Positions 14,833 to 24,246 of a stretch of 64,000 nucleotides of DNA are shown here, one piece after another. The position numbers were made by a program, and so were the translations under genes. The notes below the pieces were generated by a model that had not been told where the DNA came from, did not search any database, and saw only the letters and a program-made list of their open reading frames with translations. The DNA lies in assembly GCF_032337115.1 (NCBI RefSeq), contig NZ_JAVXZY010000001.1, positions 434,001 through 498,000 on the forward strand. Reading direction: 5' to 3'. Every line of letters starts with the position of its first letter. The stretch's first letter is position 1. This stretch comes from Roseateles_C aquae (GTDB taxonomy: Bacteria; Pseudomonadota; Gammaproteobacteria; Burkholderiales; Burkholderiaceae_C).

Positions 14833-17664
14833 ATGATGATGAAAACCCGTATCTGCCTGGCCGCCCTTGCGGCGATGGGCGCCGTCAGCCCGGTGCTGGC
14901 CCAACAACAGGCGCTGGAGCGCGTCGAAGTGACCGGCTCCTCGATCAAGCGCATTGCCAGTCAGGGCGCCCTGCCCGTGCAGACGCTGACGCGCGCCGAC
15001 ATTGACCGCAGCGGCGCCAAGAGTGTCGAAGACCTGATCCAGAGCCTGCCGTCGATGCAGGGCTTCACCACCGCCTCGGAGTCAGTCAACGGCTCGGGCG
15101 GCGGCGTGCAAACCGCGTCCATCCACTCGATGGGCGCCGGCTACACGCTGGTCCTGCTGAACGGCCGCCGCCTGGCACCGTTCAACTCGGGGGCCGCGGT
15201 GAACCTGTCCAGCATTCCGCTGTCCGTCGTCGAGCGCGTCGAGGTCCTGACCGACGGGGCCTCTGCGCTGTATGGTTCGGATGCCGTCGCCGGCGTCGTC
15301 AACTTCATCCTCCGCAAGGACCAGACCGCCTTGGCGCTGGACTTCAGCCACAACCAACCGCAGAAGTCGGGTGGCGCCAACACGGCCTTTTCGGTCTCGA
15401 AAGGCTTTGGTGAGCTGCAGAAGAACGGCTTCAACATCCTGGCCTCCTATGCCCACGAGGAACAGAAGGAGCTGAACGCAGCAGATCGCGATTTCGCCAA
15501 GTCCGGCGTGCTGTTCTTCAGCCATGAAGGCAAGCCCTATCGCTTGGCCGCGACGGCGGCCAACACGGCGCCGGTCTCGGTGACCCTGAATCTGTCCAAG
15601 CCGCTGGTCAAACCTGGCGGCAGCTTCGACAACATCACCTTCTCGCCCGACTACCTGAAGGATGGCAAGTGCCCGCAGAACACCGTGCTGTCGACGGTGA
15701 AGGCCGACCAAGCCTGCCCGTTCGACTATGCGGCCACCGTCCAACTGGTGCCCAGCAGCAAGCGCGACAGCCTGTTCCTGTCCGGCAACCTGCAGCTCGA
15801 TGCCAACACCAACCTCTTCATGGAAGCGGTGAGCACGCGCTTCCAGTTAAAGGAGCGGCATGCCCCGGTGGCCCAGGCCCTGGATCTGCCGCTGACCGAT
15901 GCCTTGTATGGCCAGTATGTGCAGCCCTATCTGGCCAAGCTGGGCATTGCGCCGGCTGACGTCGTCGACGCGACGACCAACAACCGCTTCGTCGATGCCG
16001 GCGGCCGCAGCGACCTCTTCAAGACGCAGGCGCAGCACTTGGCCCTGGGCGTCGAGGGCACGATCCGCGATATCGACTACACGGCCTCGTTCATCCACTC
16101 GACGAACAAGCTGGATACCTATTACGACGGCGGCTATATGCGCAAGAGCTGCTACAGCAAGCTGTTGGCCTCGGGCAAGTTCAACCCCTTCGCCCCGCCG
16201 GGCGGCAATACCGAGCTGCTGGCCCCCTGCGTGCTGAGCGAGATCAACGAGTCGACCCAGACCAAGCTCGATGTGCTGAGCCTGCGCGCCTCGGGGGAAG
16301 TGTTCAAGGCCGGTGGCGGCGCTGCCATGCTGGGCAGCGGGCTGGACTACACCCGGCTGAACTATGACTACGATCCATCGGCGCTGGCCATGGGCCCGAA
16401 CAGCCTGCACAGCGGCACCGATGTGCCGTTTGGCCGCGGCAACGGTGCACTGCCGGCCAAGGCCTTGCGCAAGAACTGGGGTGCCTTCACCGAGCTGGTG
16501 GTGCCGCTGCACAAGCGGGTCGAAGCGACGGCGGCGCTGCGCTACGACAGCTACTCCAAGGTCCACAACGATTTCGTGCTCGACCTGGACAAGAAGCTGA
16601 CGGCGCCGGCCGATCAGGGCAACGCTTACAGCAAGGCGACCTACAAGCTGGCCCTGCGCCTGCGCCCGATCGACGCCGTGATGCTGCGCGCCTCCTACGG
16701 CACCGGCTTCAAAGCGCCCAGCATGACGGACATCACCGCCAACATCACCGGTGGCAGCAATACCTCGGGCCAGTACGACTGCCCGGTGCAAGCGCCGGAC
16801 CCGCGCGCCGCCTATTGCAAAGGCCTGACGAACTACGACCTGCTGAGTGGCGGCAACCCCTTGTCCGGTGCGGCCGGCCTGAAGCCGGAAGAGTCGAAGA
16901 ATCTGACTGCTGGTGTGCGCTTCGAACCCTCGCGTGACGTCTCGGTTGGCCTCGACTATTGGTCAGTAAAGATGAACAACCAGATCAGCACCTTGGCGGA
17001 ATCGACGGTATTCAGGAACCCGGGCGCCTACAGCGATCTGATCAGCGTGGTCTACGATGCGGCCGTTGGCAAGAAGGTGCTGAAGGTGCTGCTGCCCACC
17101 TCCAACATCGCCAGCTCAGCCTATGGAGGCATCGATTGGGACGCCAGCTACAGCACCGGCACGCCCTACGGCCGCTTGGCGCTGAACTGGGCCGGCACCT
17201 ATATGCTGAAGTCCGAGTACTTCAACGGCCAGGATCTGGTCCAGAGCATCGGCCGCTTCGATGAGGGCTTGAACGCTGTCTCGCGTGTCGTTCAGCATCT
17301 GTCGGCGCACCTGAACACCGGCGGCATGTTCAGTCACACGCTGGCCTGGCACTGGCGCTCGGGCTATGCCGACCAGGTGCAGACGGCCGACGCTGGCCTG
17401 GTCAGCGCGATCAATGCCGACGGCAGTCTGGGTGCCTATGCGACGGTGGCCCGTCGTGTTGCCGCCTACTCGACCTTGGACTGGCAGACCCGGGCTGAGC
17501 TGAGCAAGAGCCTGTCGCTGACCTTGGGCGTCAAGAACCTGGCCAACCAGGCACCGCCCCTGTCGATCCGCAATGCCGGGGGCGGCAACCAGATCGGCTA
17601 CGACGGGCGCTACGCCAGCCCGCTGGGCCGGCAGTTCTACTTGGGCGGCAACTTCCGCTACTGA
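14833..17664 (+). CDS. TonB-dependent outer-membrane receptor
   Basis: A 943-residue receptor. It has a signal peptide ending VLA, a plug domain from about residue 30 (VEVTGSSIKR ... LPVQTLTRADIDRSGAKSVEDLIQ ... VERVEVLTDGASALYGSDAVAGVVNFIL), then a long beta barrel ending in the aromatic NFRY. There is no N-terminal STN signalling domain. The ligand cannot be read from the sequence; the TGSSIKR plug type is common among broad nutrient receptors. It lies between nirSM and the nirC-N operon on the nirS strand, behind a terminator and a 1.2-kb gap, so it probably has its own promoter. Denitrification needs iron, heme and copper, so a metal or heme cargo is possible but unproven. Confidence 0.9.
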   Translation: MMMKTRICLAALAAMGAVSPVLAQQQALERVEVTGSSIKRIASQGALPVQTLTRADIDRSGAKSVEDLIQSLPSMQGFTTASESVNGSGGGVQTASIHSMGAGYTLVLLNGRRLAPFNSGAAVNLSSIPLSVVERVEVLTDGASALYGSDAVAGVVNFILRKDQTALALDFSHNQPQKSGGANTAFSVSKGFGELQKNGFNILASYAHEEQKELNAADRDFAKSGVLFFSHEGKPYRLAATAANTAPVSVTLNLSKPLVKPGGSFDNITFSPDYLKDGKCPQNTVLSTVKADQACPFDYAATVQLVPSSKRDSLFLSGNLQLDANTNLFMEAVSTRFQLKERHAPVAQALDLPLTDALYGQYVQPYLAKLGIAPADVVDATTNNRFVDAGGRSDLFKTQAQHLALGVEGTIRDIDYTASFIHSTNKLDTYYDGGYMRKSCYSKLLASGKFNPFAPPGGNTELLAPCVLSEINESTQTKLDVLSLRASGEVFKAGGGAAMLGSGLDYTRLNYDYDPSALAMGPNSLHSGTDVPFGRGNGALPAKALRKNWGAFTELVVPLHKRVEATAALRYDSYSKVHNDFVLDLDKKLTAPADQGNAYSKATYKLALRLRPIDAVMLRASYGTGFKAPSMTDITANITGGSNTSGQYDCPVQAPDPRAAYCKGLTNYDLLSGGNPLSGAAGLKPEESKNLTAGVRFEPSRDVSVGLDYWSVKMNNQISTLAESTVFRNPGAYSDLISVVYDAAVGKKVLKVLLPTSNIASSAYGGIDWDASYSTGTPYGRLALNWAGTYMLKSEYFNGQDLVQSIGRFDEGLNAVSRVVQHLSAHLNTGGMFSHTLAWHWRSGYADQVQTADAGLVSAINADGSLGAYATVARRVAAYSTLDWQTRAELSKSLSLTLGVKNLANQAPPLSIRNAGGGNQIGYDGRYASPLGRQFYLGGNFRY

Positions 17665-17676
17665 CGCAGTGACATG

Positions 17677-17705
17677 CCCGACAGCGGCTATGCAGCGCTG
17701 TCGGG
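17677..17705. terminator. Hairpin between converging TonB receptor and nirN genes
   Basis: Perfect 9-bp stem CCCGACAGC/GCTGTCGGG (17677-17685, 17697-17705) between two converging stop codons. There is no U-run on either side, so efficiency is uncertain. Placement suggests a bidirectional terminator. Confidence 0.55.
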
Positions 17706-17732
17706 AACGTCAGCGTGGGCGGCGGCGCTTGC

Positions 17733-19331
17733 CTAGTGCGAGGTACCCTCGTCGCGGCTGATCTTGTTCCAGACGTTGTACTTGCCGACCGGCTTGCTCA
17801 TCGGAACTCGCTTGACTTCCTTGAAGTTGGCCGCGTCGTAGACGATCAAGGCACCGTCCATCTCCCAGAGGCTGGCCAGCACATGGCGACCATCTTTGGT
17901 GAACTCGACATGGGCCAGCGTCTTGCCCGGCTCCCTGACCTGGGCGACCACCTCGAGCGTCTGCTTGTCGATGATGCTCAGCGTGTCCTTGGCGCCGGCG
18001 CTCATCATCGAATCGGCCCAGGCGTAGCGACTCCTGGCATGGCTGCGCATGAAGAAGCCCGGGCCCGGCGTCGCAATCTCACGCACTGCGCTCCAGTCCT
18101 TCATGTCGACGACGCTGATGCGCCCGTCCTTCAGGTTCGGGCTGGCCATCACGCGCCGGCCCTGCCAGTTGAAGCTGATGCCCGAGCCCAGATGCGGCAT
18201 GCCGGCAATCGGCAGCGTCGCGATCTTGCGGCGCACATCGAGATTGACGACCTGGCCCAGCATCGCTTCCCCGTCGCCACGCGGACGCGCCGCACCCAGC
18301 ACATGGCGGTAGCTGTCGTCAAAGAAGAAGTCATCCAGCGCCTCCTCCAGCGGCGTGCGACGTGGATTCAGGTAGCCGGGCTTGGCCAATGCCTCACCCA
18401 TTCGGTAGTCGTGCACCAGACCGTCATGAATGGGCGCGGCGCCTTCGTCGTAGGAAATCTCCCACAGCTCGGCCACATCCTTCAGCGCCACGACGAAGCT
18501 GTGCCGCGGCGCGGCGTCATAGACCGCCGAGACCCGCGAACTCTGCTGGCCGTCCAGGCTCTTGGCGTCGAAGCGCTTGACCAGGTTCAGATCGGCATCG
18601 AAGAGCACCGCCGTGTGCGGCAAGTAGTTGGCCGCCATCACCCAGCGCCCGTCGGCGCTGACCGCGACATTGCGCATATTCAGTCCGGCGCGCACCTCCG
18701 CCACCAGCTTCAGGTTCCAGAGGTCGTACTTGCTGATCCAGCCGTCGCGCGAGCCGAAATAGACGTAGCGCCCGTCGGGGCTGAACTTGGGCCCACCGTG
18801 CAAGGCAAAACGACTGGCAAAGCGGTGGATGGGCTCGAACTTGTCGCCGTCCACCAGGCTGACATGATGATCGCCGCCCTCCACCACGACAAAGAGATTC
18901 ATCGGATCGGCGCGCCATTGTGGCCGCGCCGGCCACGTGCTGCTGCTGACATCGAAGCGACGCGAGGCGCTGATGTCGGCATCGCTCCACTGCGGCGCCG
19001 GCGTGACGGGCTGATAGATGTAGGCGGCCAGCGCCTTGATCTCTGCCTCCTGCAGCCGCTCGGCAAAGCCCTGCATCTGCGTCGCCGCCCGCCCCTGGCT
19101 GATCACCTTCAGCGCCTCGGGCTTGCGCAGCCGCTCCAGGCTTTCCGGCAGCAGCGCCGGCCCCATGCCACCGAGGCGTTGAGCGCCATGGCAGGACGCG
19201 CAATATTGCTGATAGAGGCCAGAGGCATCGATGGCCGCGCCCGGCTCGGCGCGCGCATAGTCCAGCCCCAGGCTGGCAATGGCGGCAGCCAAAGCCAGCT
19301 TCAGCGGGGTCTTCAACAAGATCGTCTTCAT
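17733..19331 (-). CDS. nirN: NirN, cytochrome c/heme d1 protein (dihydro-heme d1 dehydrogenase)
   Basis: A 532-residue periplasmic paralogue of NirS. It has a signal peptide ending ARA, a cytochrome c domain with CASCH (Cys44, Cys47, His48), then a d1-type propeller ending KPVGKYNVWNKI. In Pseudomonas NirN oxidises dihydro-heme d1 in the last step of cofactor synthesis. It is distinguished from NirS by overall divergence and by position at the end of the nirC-F-DL-G-H-J-N operon. The ATG at 19331 is separated by one base from the nirJ stop, indicating translational coupling. Confidence 0.92.
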   Translation of the reverse strand: MKTILLKTPLKLALAAAIASLGLDYARAEPGAAIDASGLYQQYCASCHGAQRLGGMGPALLPESLERLRKPEALKVISQGRAATQMQGFAERLQEAEIKALAAYIYQPVTPAPQWSDADISASRRFDVSSSTWPARPQWRADPMNLFVVVEGGDHHVSLVDGDKFEPIHRFASRFALHGGPKFSPDGRYVYFGSRDGWISKYDLWNLKLVAEVRAGLNMRNVAVSADGRWVMAANYLPHTAVLFDADLNLVKRFDAKSLDGQQSSRVSAVYDAAPRHSFVVALKDVAELWEISYDEGAAPIHDGLVHDYRMGEALAKPGYLNPRRTPLEEALDDFFFDDSYRHVLGAARPRGDGEAMLGQVVNLDVRRKIATLPIAGMPHLGSGISFNWQGRRVMASPNLKDGRISVVDMKDWSAVREIATPGPGFFMRSHARSRYAWADSMMSAGAKDTLSIIDKQTLEVVAQVREPGKTLAHVEFTKDGRHVLASLWEMDGALIVYDAANFKEVKRVPMSKPVGKYNVWNKISRDEGTSH

Positions 19332-19332
19332 T

Positions 19333-20580
19333 TCAAACCTCGGTCCGGATCGGAATGCTGCTGGCGCGGTGGCTGAAGGGCCGCAGCGGCACGCGCGCGC
19401 TGAGGCGCTCGGCCGCTTCGGCCGACAGGCCGATCTCGGCGTCGTCCAGGTAGCAGCCCGGGTCTTCGGCCCACAGATCACCGGTGATCTGCTGGGCCCG
19501 CACCCGCGTGTTGCCGCCACACAGGGCGAAGTACTGGCATTCGGCGCAGCGCCCTTGCACCGGGCGGGGGCGGGTCTTGAGCCCGTCCATCAGCGGATCA
19601 CTGCGGTCGCTCCAGATCTGCGAGAACGGCCGCTCCCGCACGCTGCCCAGCGGGTAGTGCCACCACATGGTGTCGGGGTGGACGACACCGAGATTGTCGA
19701 TATTGGCCACGCCAACGCCGGAGGCATTGCCGCCCCAGGCAACCAGTCGCTGGCGCAGCGGCGCCACCCATTGCGGCAGCCGTTCACCGACCCAGCGCAG
19801 CAGATAGGCAGCATCGGCATCATTGTTGCCGGTCACGTAGTCCCGGCTGCTGCCGGCCAGCGCGTCCTGCCAGGCCGTCTCGAACAACAGGTCCAGTGCC
19901 TGGCGCGTTGCCTCGAAATGGGCATCTCGGCCGCGATGGATATTGCCGCGACCGGCGTAGTTCAGGTGCGAGAAGTAGAACTTGTCGACCGCCTCGTCCT
20001 TCATCAGCCGCAGCAAGGCCGGGAAGTCCTGGCCGTTCAGATCGGTGAAGGTGTAGCGCAGGCCGGTCTTGACGCCCTGCGCATGCAGCAGGCGGATGGC
20101 CTGCAGTGAAGCGTCGTAGGCGCCGGGGAGCCGACGGAACTTGTCGTGCGTGTCGCGGGTGCCGTCGATGCTGATGCCCACATAGTCGAACTGCTGGGCC
20201 GCGATGCGCGCGGCCATCGCCGCGTCGATCAGCGTGCCGTTGGTGGACAGCGCGGTATAGAAGCCCAGCGTCTGCGCACGCGCGGCAATGTCGAACAGAT
20301 CGGCACGCAGCAGCGGCTCGCCGCCGGACAGGATGAGCACCGGCACGCCGTAGGCACGCAGATCCTGCATCACGGTCTCGACCTCGGCAAAGCTCAGCTC
20401 GCCCGGGTAGTCGTGATCGGCCGACAAGGCGTAGCAGTGCTTGCAGGTCAGATTGCAACGCCGGGTCAGGTTCCAGATCACCACCGGACCGCTGTTGCCA
20501 CCGCCTCGTCGCGACTGCGGGTAAACGCCATCGCGTTCGGCCTGCGCCACCTCGCGCAGGTACTGGCTGATTCTCAACAT
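19333..20580 (-). CDS. nirJ: Heme d1 biosynthesis radical SAM protein NirJ
   Basis: A 415-residue radical SAM enzyme that removes propionate side chains from didecarboxysiroheme to install the keto groups of heme d1. It has CNLTCKHCY (Cys42, Cys46, Cys49) and the SGGEPLLR glycine motif. The C-terminal auxiliary cluster region is CAECQYFALCGGNTRVRA followed by a later Cys in DPGCYLDD. Length and motifs match NirJ. It is 7 nt downstream of nirH and almost abuts nirN. Confidence 0.96.
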   Translation of the reverse strand: MLRISQYLREVAQAERDGVYPQSRRGGGNSGPVVIWNLTRRCNLTCKHCYALSADHDYPGELSFAEVETVMQDLRAYGVPVLILSGGEPLLRADLFDIAARAQTLGFYTALSTNGTLIDAAMAARIAAQQFDYVGISIDGTRDTHDKFRRLPGAYDASLQAIRLLHAQGVKTGLRYTFTDLNGQDFPALLRLMKDEAVDKFYFSHLNYAGRGNIHRGRDAHFEATRQALDLLFETAWQDALAGSSRDYVTGNNDADAAYLLRWVGERLPQWVAPLRQRLVAWGGNASGVGVANIDNLGVVHPDTMWWHYPLGSVRERPFSQIWSDRSDPLMDGLKTRPRPVQGRCAECQYFALCGGNTRVRAQQITGDLWAEDPGCYLDDAEIGLSAEAAERLSARVPLRPFSHRASSIPIRTEV

Positions 20581-20587
20581 GATGTGC

Positions 20588-21076
20588 TCACTCCCTGAGG
20601 CGCAGGCCGGTCTTTTTCAGGATCGCCGTGCTGTAAAGAATGTCGCTGGCCCGGCAGGCGCTGCCGAGCATCAGGCGCAGCTGCCCGACCTCGTGTTCAA
20701 CAGCCTCGCGGCTGCGGCCGTGCAGCATCGCGAACAGGTTGTAGGGCCAGTCGGGCAGATGGCGAGGCCGGCGGTAGCAGTGGCTGACGCCGGGATGGGC
20801 CGCGATCTGCGCGCCCAGCGTCTCGACCTGGGCGTCGTCAACATCCCAGACCGTCATGCCATTGGCCAGGTAGCCAAGGCGGTAGTGATTCGGCACGGCG
20901 GCAATGCGTCGGATCAGGCCGCGCTCGCGCATGCGGGCCAGCTCGGCAATCACCTCATCCTCGCTCAGGCCGAGCAGAGCTCCAACCGCCTCGAAGGGCC
21001 GCTCCAGCAGCGGCAGACCGTGCTGGGTGGCGGCAATCAGCTGGCGCTCCAGCGGGCTGAGCCGTACATCAGTCAT
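20588..21076 (-). CDS. nirH: Siroheme decarboxylase subunit NirH (AsnC/Lrp-like)
   Basis: A 162-residue protein with an N-terminal winged helix and a C-terminal AsnC-like ligand domain. The NHYRLGYLANGMTVWDV and HCYRRPRHLPDWPYNLFAMLHG segments are diagnostic of the NirD/L/G/H group, which decarboxylates siroheme to didecarboxysiroheme. It is the single-module form carrying the WPYNLFAMLHGR motif, as in NirH. It overlaps the end of nirG by 8 nt. The assignment G versus H rests on order and similarity pattern. Confidence 0.88.
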   Translation of the reverse strand: MTDVRLSPLERQLIAATQHGLPLLERPFEAVGALLGLSEDEVIAELARMRERGLIRRIAAVPNHYRLGYLANGMTVWDVDDAQVETLGAQIAAHPGVSHCYRRPRHLPDWPYNLFAMLHGRSREAVEHEVGQLRLMLGSACRASDILYSTAILKKTGLRLRE

Positions 21077-21572
21077 CGCCGCCCTCCTGCGCCCGCGCCG
21101 TCAGATAGAGGCCCACGTGGTATTCCTGCTGCTTGGGGAAGCACAACACCGGCAGACCGCAATCCGCCTCGATGGCGCGGCAGACCGATTCGATCTCGCT
21201 GGCGCTTTCGGTGGCAAGCACAAACCACATGTTCAGCCGGTGTTCACGACGGTAGTTGTGGGCCACCTCGGGTCGGCGGTTGACCAGCGTCGCCACCACG
21301 TCAAAGCGTTCCTCGGGGACGGCCATCGCCGCCAGCACAAAGCGGCCACCGGCACGCTCGATCTGGAACATCGGCCCGAAGCGGCTCAGCGTGCCTTGTG
21401 CCAACAGGCGCTGCAAGCGCGCGATCAGCTGTGTCTCGCCGCAGCCCAGCTCTACGGCCAGCCGCGCAAAAGGCCGCGGGCACAGTGGCAGATCGCGCTG
21501 CAGGCGATTGATCAGCGCGGCATCCAGGGCATCGAGCCGGGCCAGCGGCTCGGCCAGCTCAGGCAAGGACAT
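21069..21572 (-). CDS. nirG: Siroheme decarboxylase subunit NirG (AsnC/Lrp-like)
   Basis: A 167-residue siroheme decarboxylase-type protein. It has an N-terminal helix-turn-helix (DALDAALINRLQRDLPLCPRPF), then FGPMFQIERAGGRFVLAAMAVPEE and a VAHNYRREHRLNMWFVLAT segment typical of the NirD/NirG branch. The ATG at 21572 (MSLPELAEPL) lies 14 nt inside the end of nirDL; an upstream in-frame start would overlap far more. It works with NirDL and NirH on siroheme made from the NirE product. Confidence 0.88.
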   Translation of the reverse strand: MSLPELAEPLARLDALDAALINRLQRDLPLCPRPFARLAVELGCGETQLIARLQRLLAQGTLSRFGPMFQIERAGGRFVLAAMAVPEERFDVVATLVNRRPEVAHNYRREHRLNMWFVLATESASEIESVCRAIEADCGLPVLCFPKQQEYHVGLYLTARAQEGGDD

Positions 21573-22641
21573 GAGGGGCCTCCTGCGCGGCCAGGCCGTC
21601 CTGGCGGGGCGCTGCATCGTGCGCGCGAAAGTAGCTCGCACCGCACTGCTTGAAGCGTCGGCGGCTGAACAGCACGGCGGCCGAACGGGCATCCAGGCCG
21701 GCCGCGCTGATCGCCCGACCCAGGGCCTGCAGCACCTGCTCGCGTTCGCGGCCGTGCATCATGCAGTAGAGGTTGTAGGGCCAGCCCGGCCCGCGGGCAC
21801 GCCGGTAGCACAGCGTCACGCCGGGCTGGCGGGCCAGCGCGGCGGCGCGCTCGTCGACCAGCTCATCGGCGACATCGAACACGCACATCGCATTGGCGCG
21901 GTAGCCGAGCTCGTGATGGCGCACGATCAGCCCGAAGCGGCGCAGGCTGCCGTCGTCGAGCCAGCGCTGCAGCCTTGAAAGGACCTGCGCCTCGGTCCAG
22001 CCCAGCGCCTCGGCCCACACGGCATAGGGGCGTTCCCGCAGGGGCAGCCCTTGCTCCAGCAGGGCTGCCAGGCCGCGATCTTCAGCGCAGACGGGCCGTA
22101 CCACGTTACGGGTGCGGCCCTCGCCGGCGTCGTGCGCCACGGCGCCGGCAGAGCGCAAGTCAAAGCCGAGGTTGATGCGATAGGCGCGCTGCATCGGCAG
22201 GCGTAGCACATGGAGACCGGACTGCTGCTCCAGCGCCTGCACGCCCCGCTCGACTGCTTCGGCGTCAACGCCGGTCATCACAAACCAGAGGTTGTAGGCA
22301 TGCTCGCGTTCGTAGTTGTGATTGACGCCGGGATGGGCGCTGACCCGCGCGGCCGCCGCCTGCAATCGCTGCGGCGGCACCGCCATTGCACACAGCAGCG
22401 CCGCACCGCCGGCACCCGGGTTCCAGATGCCGCCGATCCGCGACAGGCTGCCCGCCTCGTGCAGCGCCTGCAGCCGCTGCAGCACCAACGTCGCGTCGCA
22501 ATGCAGCAGCTCGGGCGGCGCCCCGGCCAAGTTGTCTTTCAGGCTTTCGGCCAAGGCAGCGAAGGGCCGCTCACACAAGGGGAAGCGCTGCTGCCAATCA
22601 TTGAGCAGGCGCGCATCGATCACGGACATTGCGCTTGGCAT
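21559..22641 (-). CDS. nirDL: Fused siroheme decarboxylase NirD-NirL
   Basis: A 360-residue protein made of two AsnC-like modules in one frame. The N-terminal NirD-type half (about 1-165) has HPGVNHNYEREHAYNLWFVM. The C-terminal NirL-type half (about 185-340) has HHELGYRANAMCVFDV and LCYRRARGPGWPYNLYCMMHG. NirD and NirL are separate in Pseudomonas aeruginosa, and fused NirDL proteins are known elsewhere. The ATG at 22641 shares its A with the nirF stop (TGATG), giving coupling. An ATG at 22629 is an alternative. Confidence 0.9.
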   Translation of the reverse strand: MPSAMSVIDARLLNDWQQRFPLCERPFAALAESLKDNLAGAPPELLHCDATLVLQRLQALHEAGSLSRIGGIWNPGAGGAALLCAMAVPPQRLQAAAARVSAHPGVNHNYEREHAYNLWFVMTGVDAEAVERGVQALEQQSGLHVLRLPMQRAYRINLGFDLRSAGAVAHDAGEGRTRNVVRPVCAEDRGLAALLEQGLPLRERPYAVWAEALGWTEAQVLSRLQRWLDDGSLRRFGLIVRHHELGYRANAMCVFDVADELVDERAAALARQPGVTLCYRRARGPGWPYNLYCMMHGREREQVLQALGRAISAAGLDARSAAVLFSRRRFKQCGASYFRAHDAAPRQDGLAAQEAPHVLA

Positions 22642-23834
22642 CACAGTCCCATCCTGTTGGCGCGGCTGGTGAAGAAGATGCCGCTGGGCGATTGCGCCGT
22701 CAGCGTGGCGAGCGTGGCAAAGCTGCGGGTGTCGACGACGCTGATCAGGTCGCTGTCACGCGCCGAGATCCAGACCGCCTCGCCACGCGGCGTGAACTCC
22801 AGATGCAGCACCGCCTTGCCCGGCTTGAAGGCATGAACGACGCGCTGGCTCTGTGTGTCGATGACCTGCACGGTGTCGTAATCGGGCACGGCGAAATTGA
22901 CCCAGACCTGGCGGCCATCGGGCTGCGCCATCACGAACACCGGCTGGCCGGCCACCGGGATGCGCGCCACCTCGGCCCAGCTCTGGGTGTCGACCACCAA
23001 CACCTCATGGCGGCCAATCGCCGGCAGATAAGCCAGGCGCCCGGCGATGGCCCAGCCGCGCAGATGCGGCATCTTGAACACCGGCAGCGGCTGCGCGCCG
23101 CGGCCATAGCCGGCCAGGATGCGTTCGACCCGCGGCTCGGCGGCCCACAGGTCGATCTTGGCCAGTCCGTCCTCGCCGAACAGGCCGGCGATGTAGTGGC
23201 GGCCATCGGGCGTGATCAGCGCGTCATAGGGTTGGTGGCCGACACCCTTGAACTTGCGGATCTGCGGCGCGCGCGGCTGGCTCAGATCGGCCAGCCAGAT
23301 CTCGTCGGCGTCGAAGAGCGAAAAGATGAAGCGCTGCCCAGGCAGATCGGCCAGGCCGACGACGCGCGACAGCTTGCCCGGCGCATATTCGGCCGGGATG
23401 TCGGCGACCAGGGTCAGGTCTTGCGTATCAAAGACCTTGATGCCGCCGGGCTGGTAGTTCTGTGCAACGACCCAGCGCCCATCCTGCGAGATCGCGCCGC
23501 CGATCGAATTGCCGCTTTGCTGCACGCGGGCCACCAGCGTCATCGTCGGCAGGTGGACCTTGCTGAGCGCGCCATCGCGGCCGAACACATAGGCATGAGC
23601 CCCGTCACGCGAATAGACCAGCGAAGCATGCGACAAATCGCCGAGCCCGTGCACGCGCCCGATGGCGCTGCGCCGGCTGGTGTCGAGCAGCTGCAGGCTG
23701 CCGCTGGCGCGCTCGACCACCAGGCCCAGATCGCCGGTGCCGCGCAGCTGCAAGCCCGTAGCCGTGGCCGTCGGCGGCCTTGAAGCGCAGGCGGCCAGCA
23801 CCAGCAGCAGAACGCACAGAAGCAGGTTTCTCAT
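22641..23834 (-). CDS. nirF: Heme d1 biosynthesis protein NirF (lipoprotein)
   Basis: A 397-residue periplasmic heme d1-binding propeller protein resembling the NirS d1 domain without a cytochrome domain. The lipobox LVLAAC (Cys16) anchors it to a membrane, as reported for NirF proteins. Visible signatures are DLSHASLVYSRDGAHAYVFGRDG, AQNYQPGGIKVFD and the C-terminal WISARDSDLISVVDT. It is thought to act late in heme d1 assembly with NirN. It overlaps nirC by 4 bp (ATGA) and nirDL by 1 bp. Confidence 0.95.
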   Translation of the reverse strand: MRNLLLCVLLLVLAACASRPPTATATGLQLRGTGDLGLVVERASGSLQLLDTSRRSAIGRVHGLGDLSHASLVYSRDGAHAYVFGRDGALSKVHLPTMTLVARVQQSGNSIGGAISQDGRWVVAQNYQPGGIKVFDTQDLTLVADIPAEYAPGKLSRVVGLADLPGQRFIFSLFDADEIWLADLSQPRAPQIRKFKGVGHQPYDALITPDGRHYIAGLFGEDGLAKIDLWAAEPRVERILAGYGRGAQPLPVFKMPHLRGWAIAGRLAYLPAIGRHEVLVVDTQSWAEVARIPVAGQPVFVMAQPDGRQVWVNFAVPDYDTVQVIDTQSQRVVHAFKPGKAVLHLEFTPRGEAVWISARDSDLISVVDTRSFATLATLTAQSPSGIFFTSRANRMGL

Positions 23835-24190
23835 GGTGTCTTGTCCTTGGCCAGCAAGGCCGCATCACTTTGCAGATAGGCGGCCAGCCAGTCGGCCTCC
23901 TCGGCGCTGAGCAGCGTCTTCCAGGGCGGCATCGGCGTGCCAGGGCGACCGTGGTAGATCACCGCGGCAATGGCGCTGTGCGGCAGCGCGCGCATCGCTT
24001 CGGCATGCAGGGCCGGGCCAAGCCCGCCGCGCAGCGTCATGCCATGGCAGGAGCCGCAGTCCTGCCTGAGCATGCGCAGCAACTGCTGCTGGCGCACCGC
24101 TGGCAGCGGCTCGGTCAGGGCCGGCCGCGACGCCAACAGCAGGCAGACTGCCACAACGCCCAGCCAGGCTGCGCTTCGCTTGCCACCCAT
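23831..24190 (-). CDS. nirC: Cytochrome c NirC
   Basis: A 119-residue periplasmic monoheme cytochrome with a Sec signal, CGSCH (Cys45, Cys48, His49) and Met in GTPMPPWK. NirC proteins can deliver electrons to NirS or take part in heme d1 maturation. The ATG at 24190 has a GGAGG seven bases upstream; an upstream in-frame GTG at 24205 is rejected because it precedes that site. It is the first gene of the heme d1 operon, diverging from nirE with a DNR-type box between. Confidence 0.92.
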   Translation of the reverse strand: MGGKRSAAWLGVVAVCLLLASRPALTEPLPAVRQQQLLRMLRQDCGSCHGMTLRGGLGPALHAEAMRALPHSAIAAVIYHGRPGTPMPPWKTLLSAEEADWLAAYLQSDAALLAKDKTP

Positions 24191-24246
24191 GTTCTGCACC
24201 TCCACTTTCCATGTGGCAATGCTTGCTTGACGCCGATCAGCTGTCC

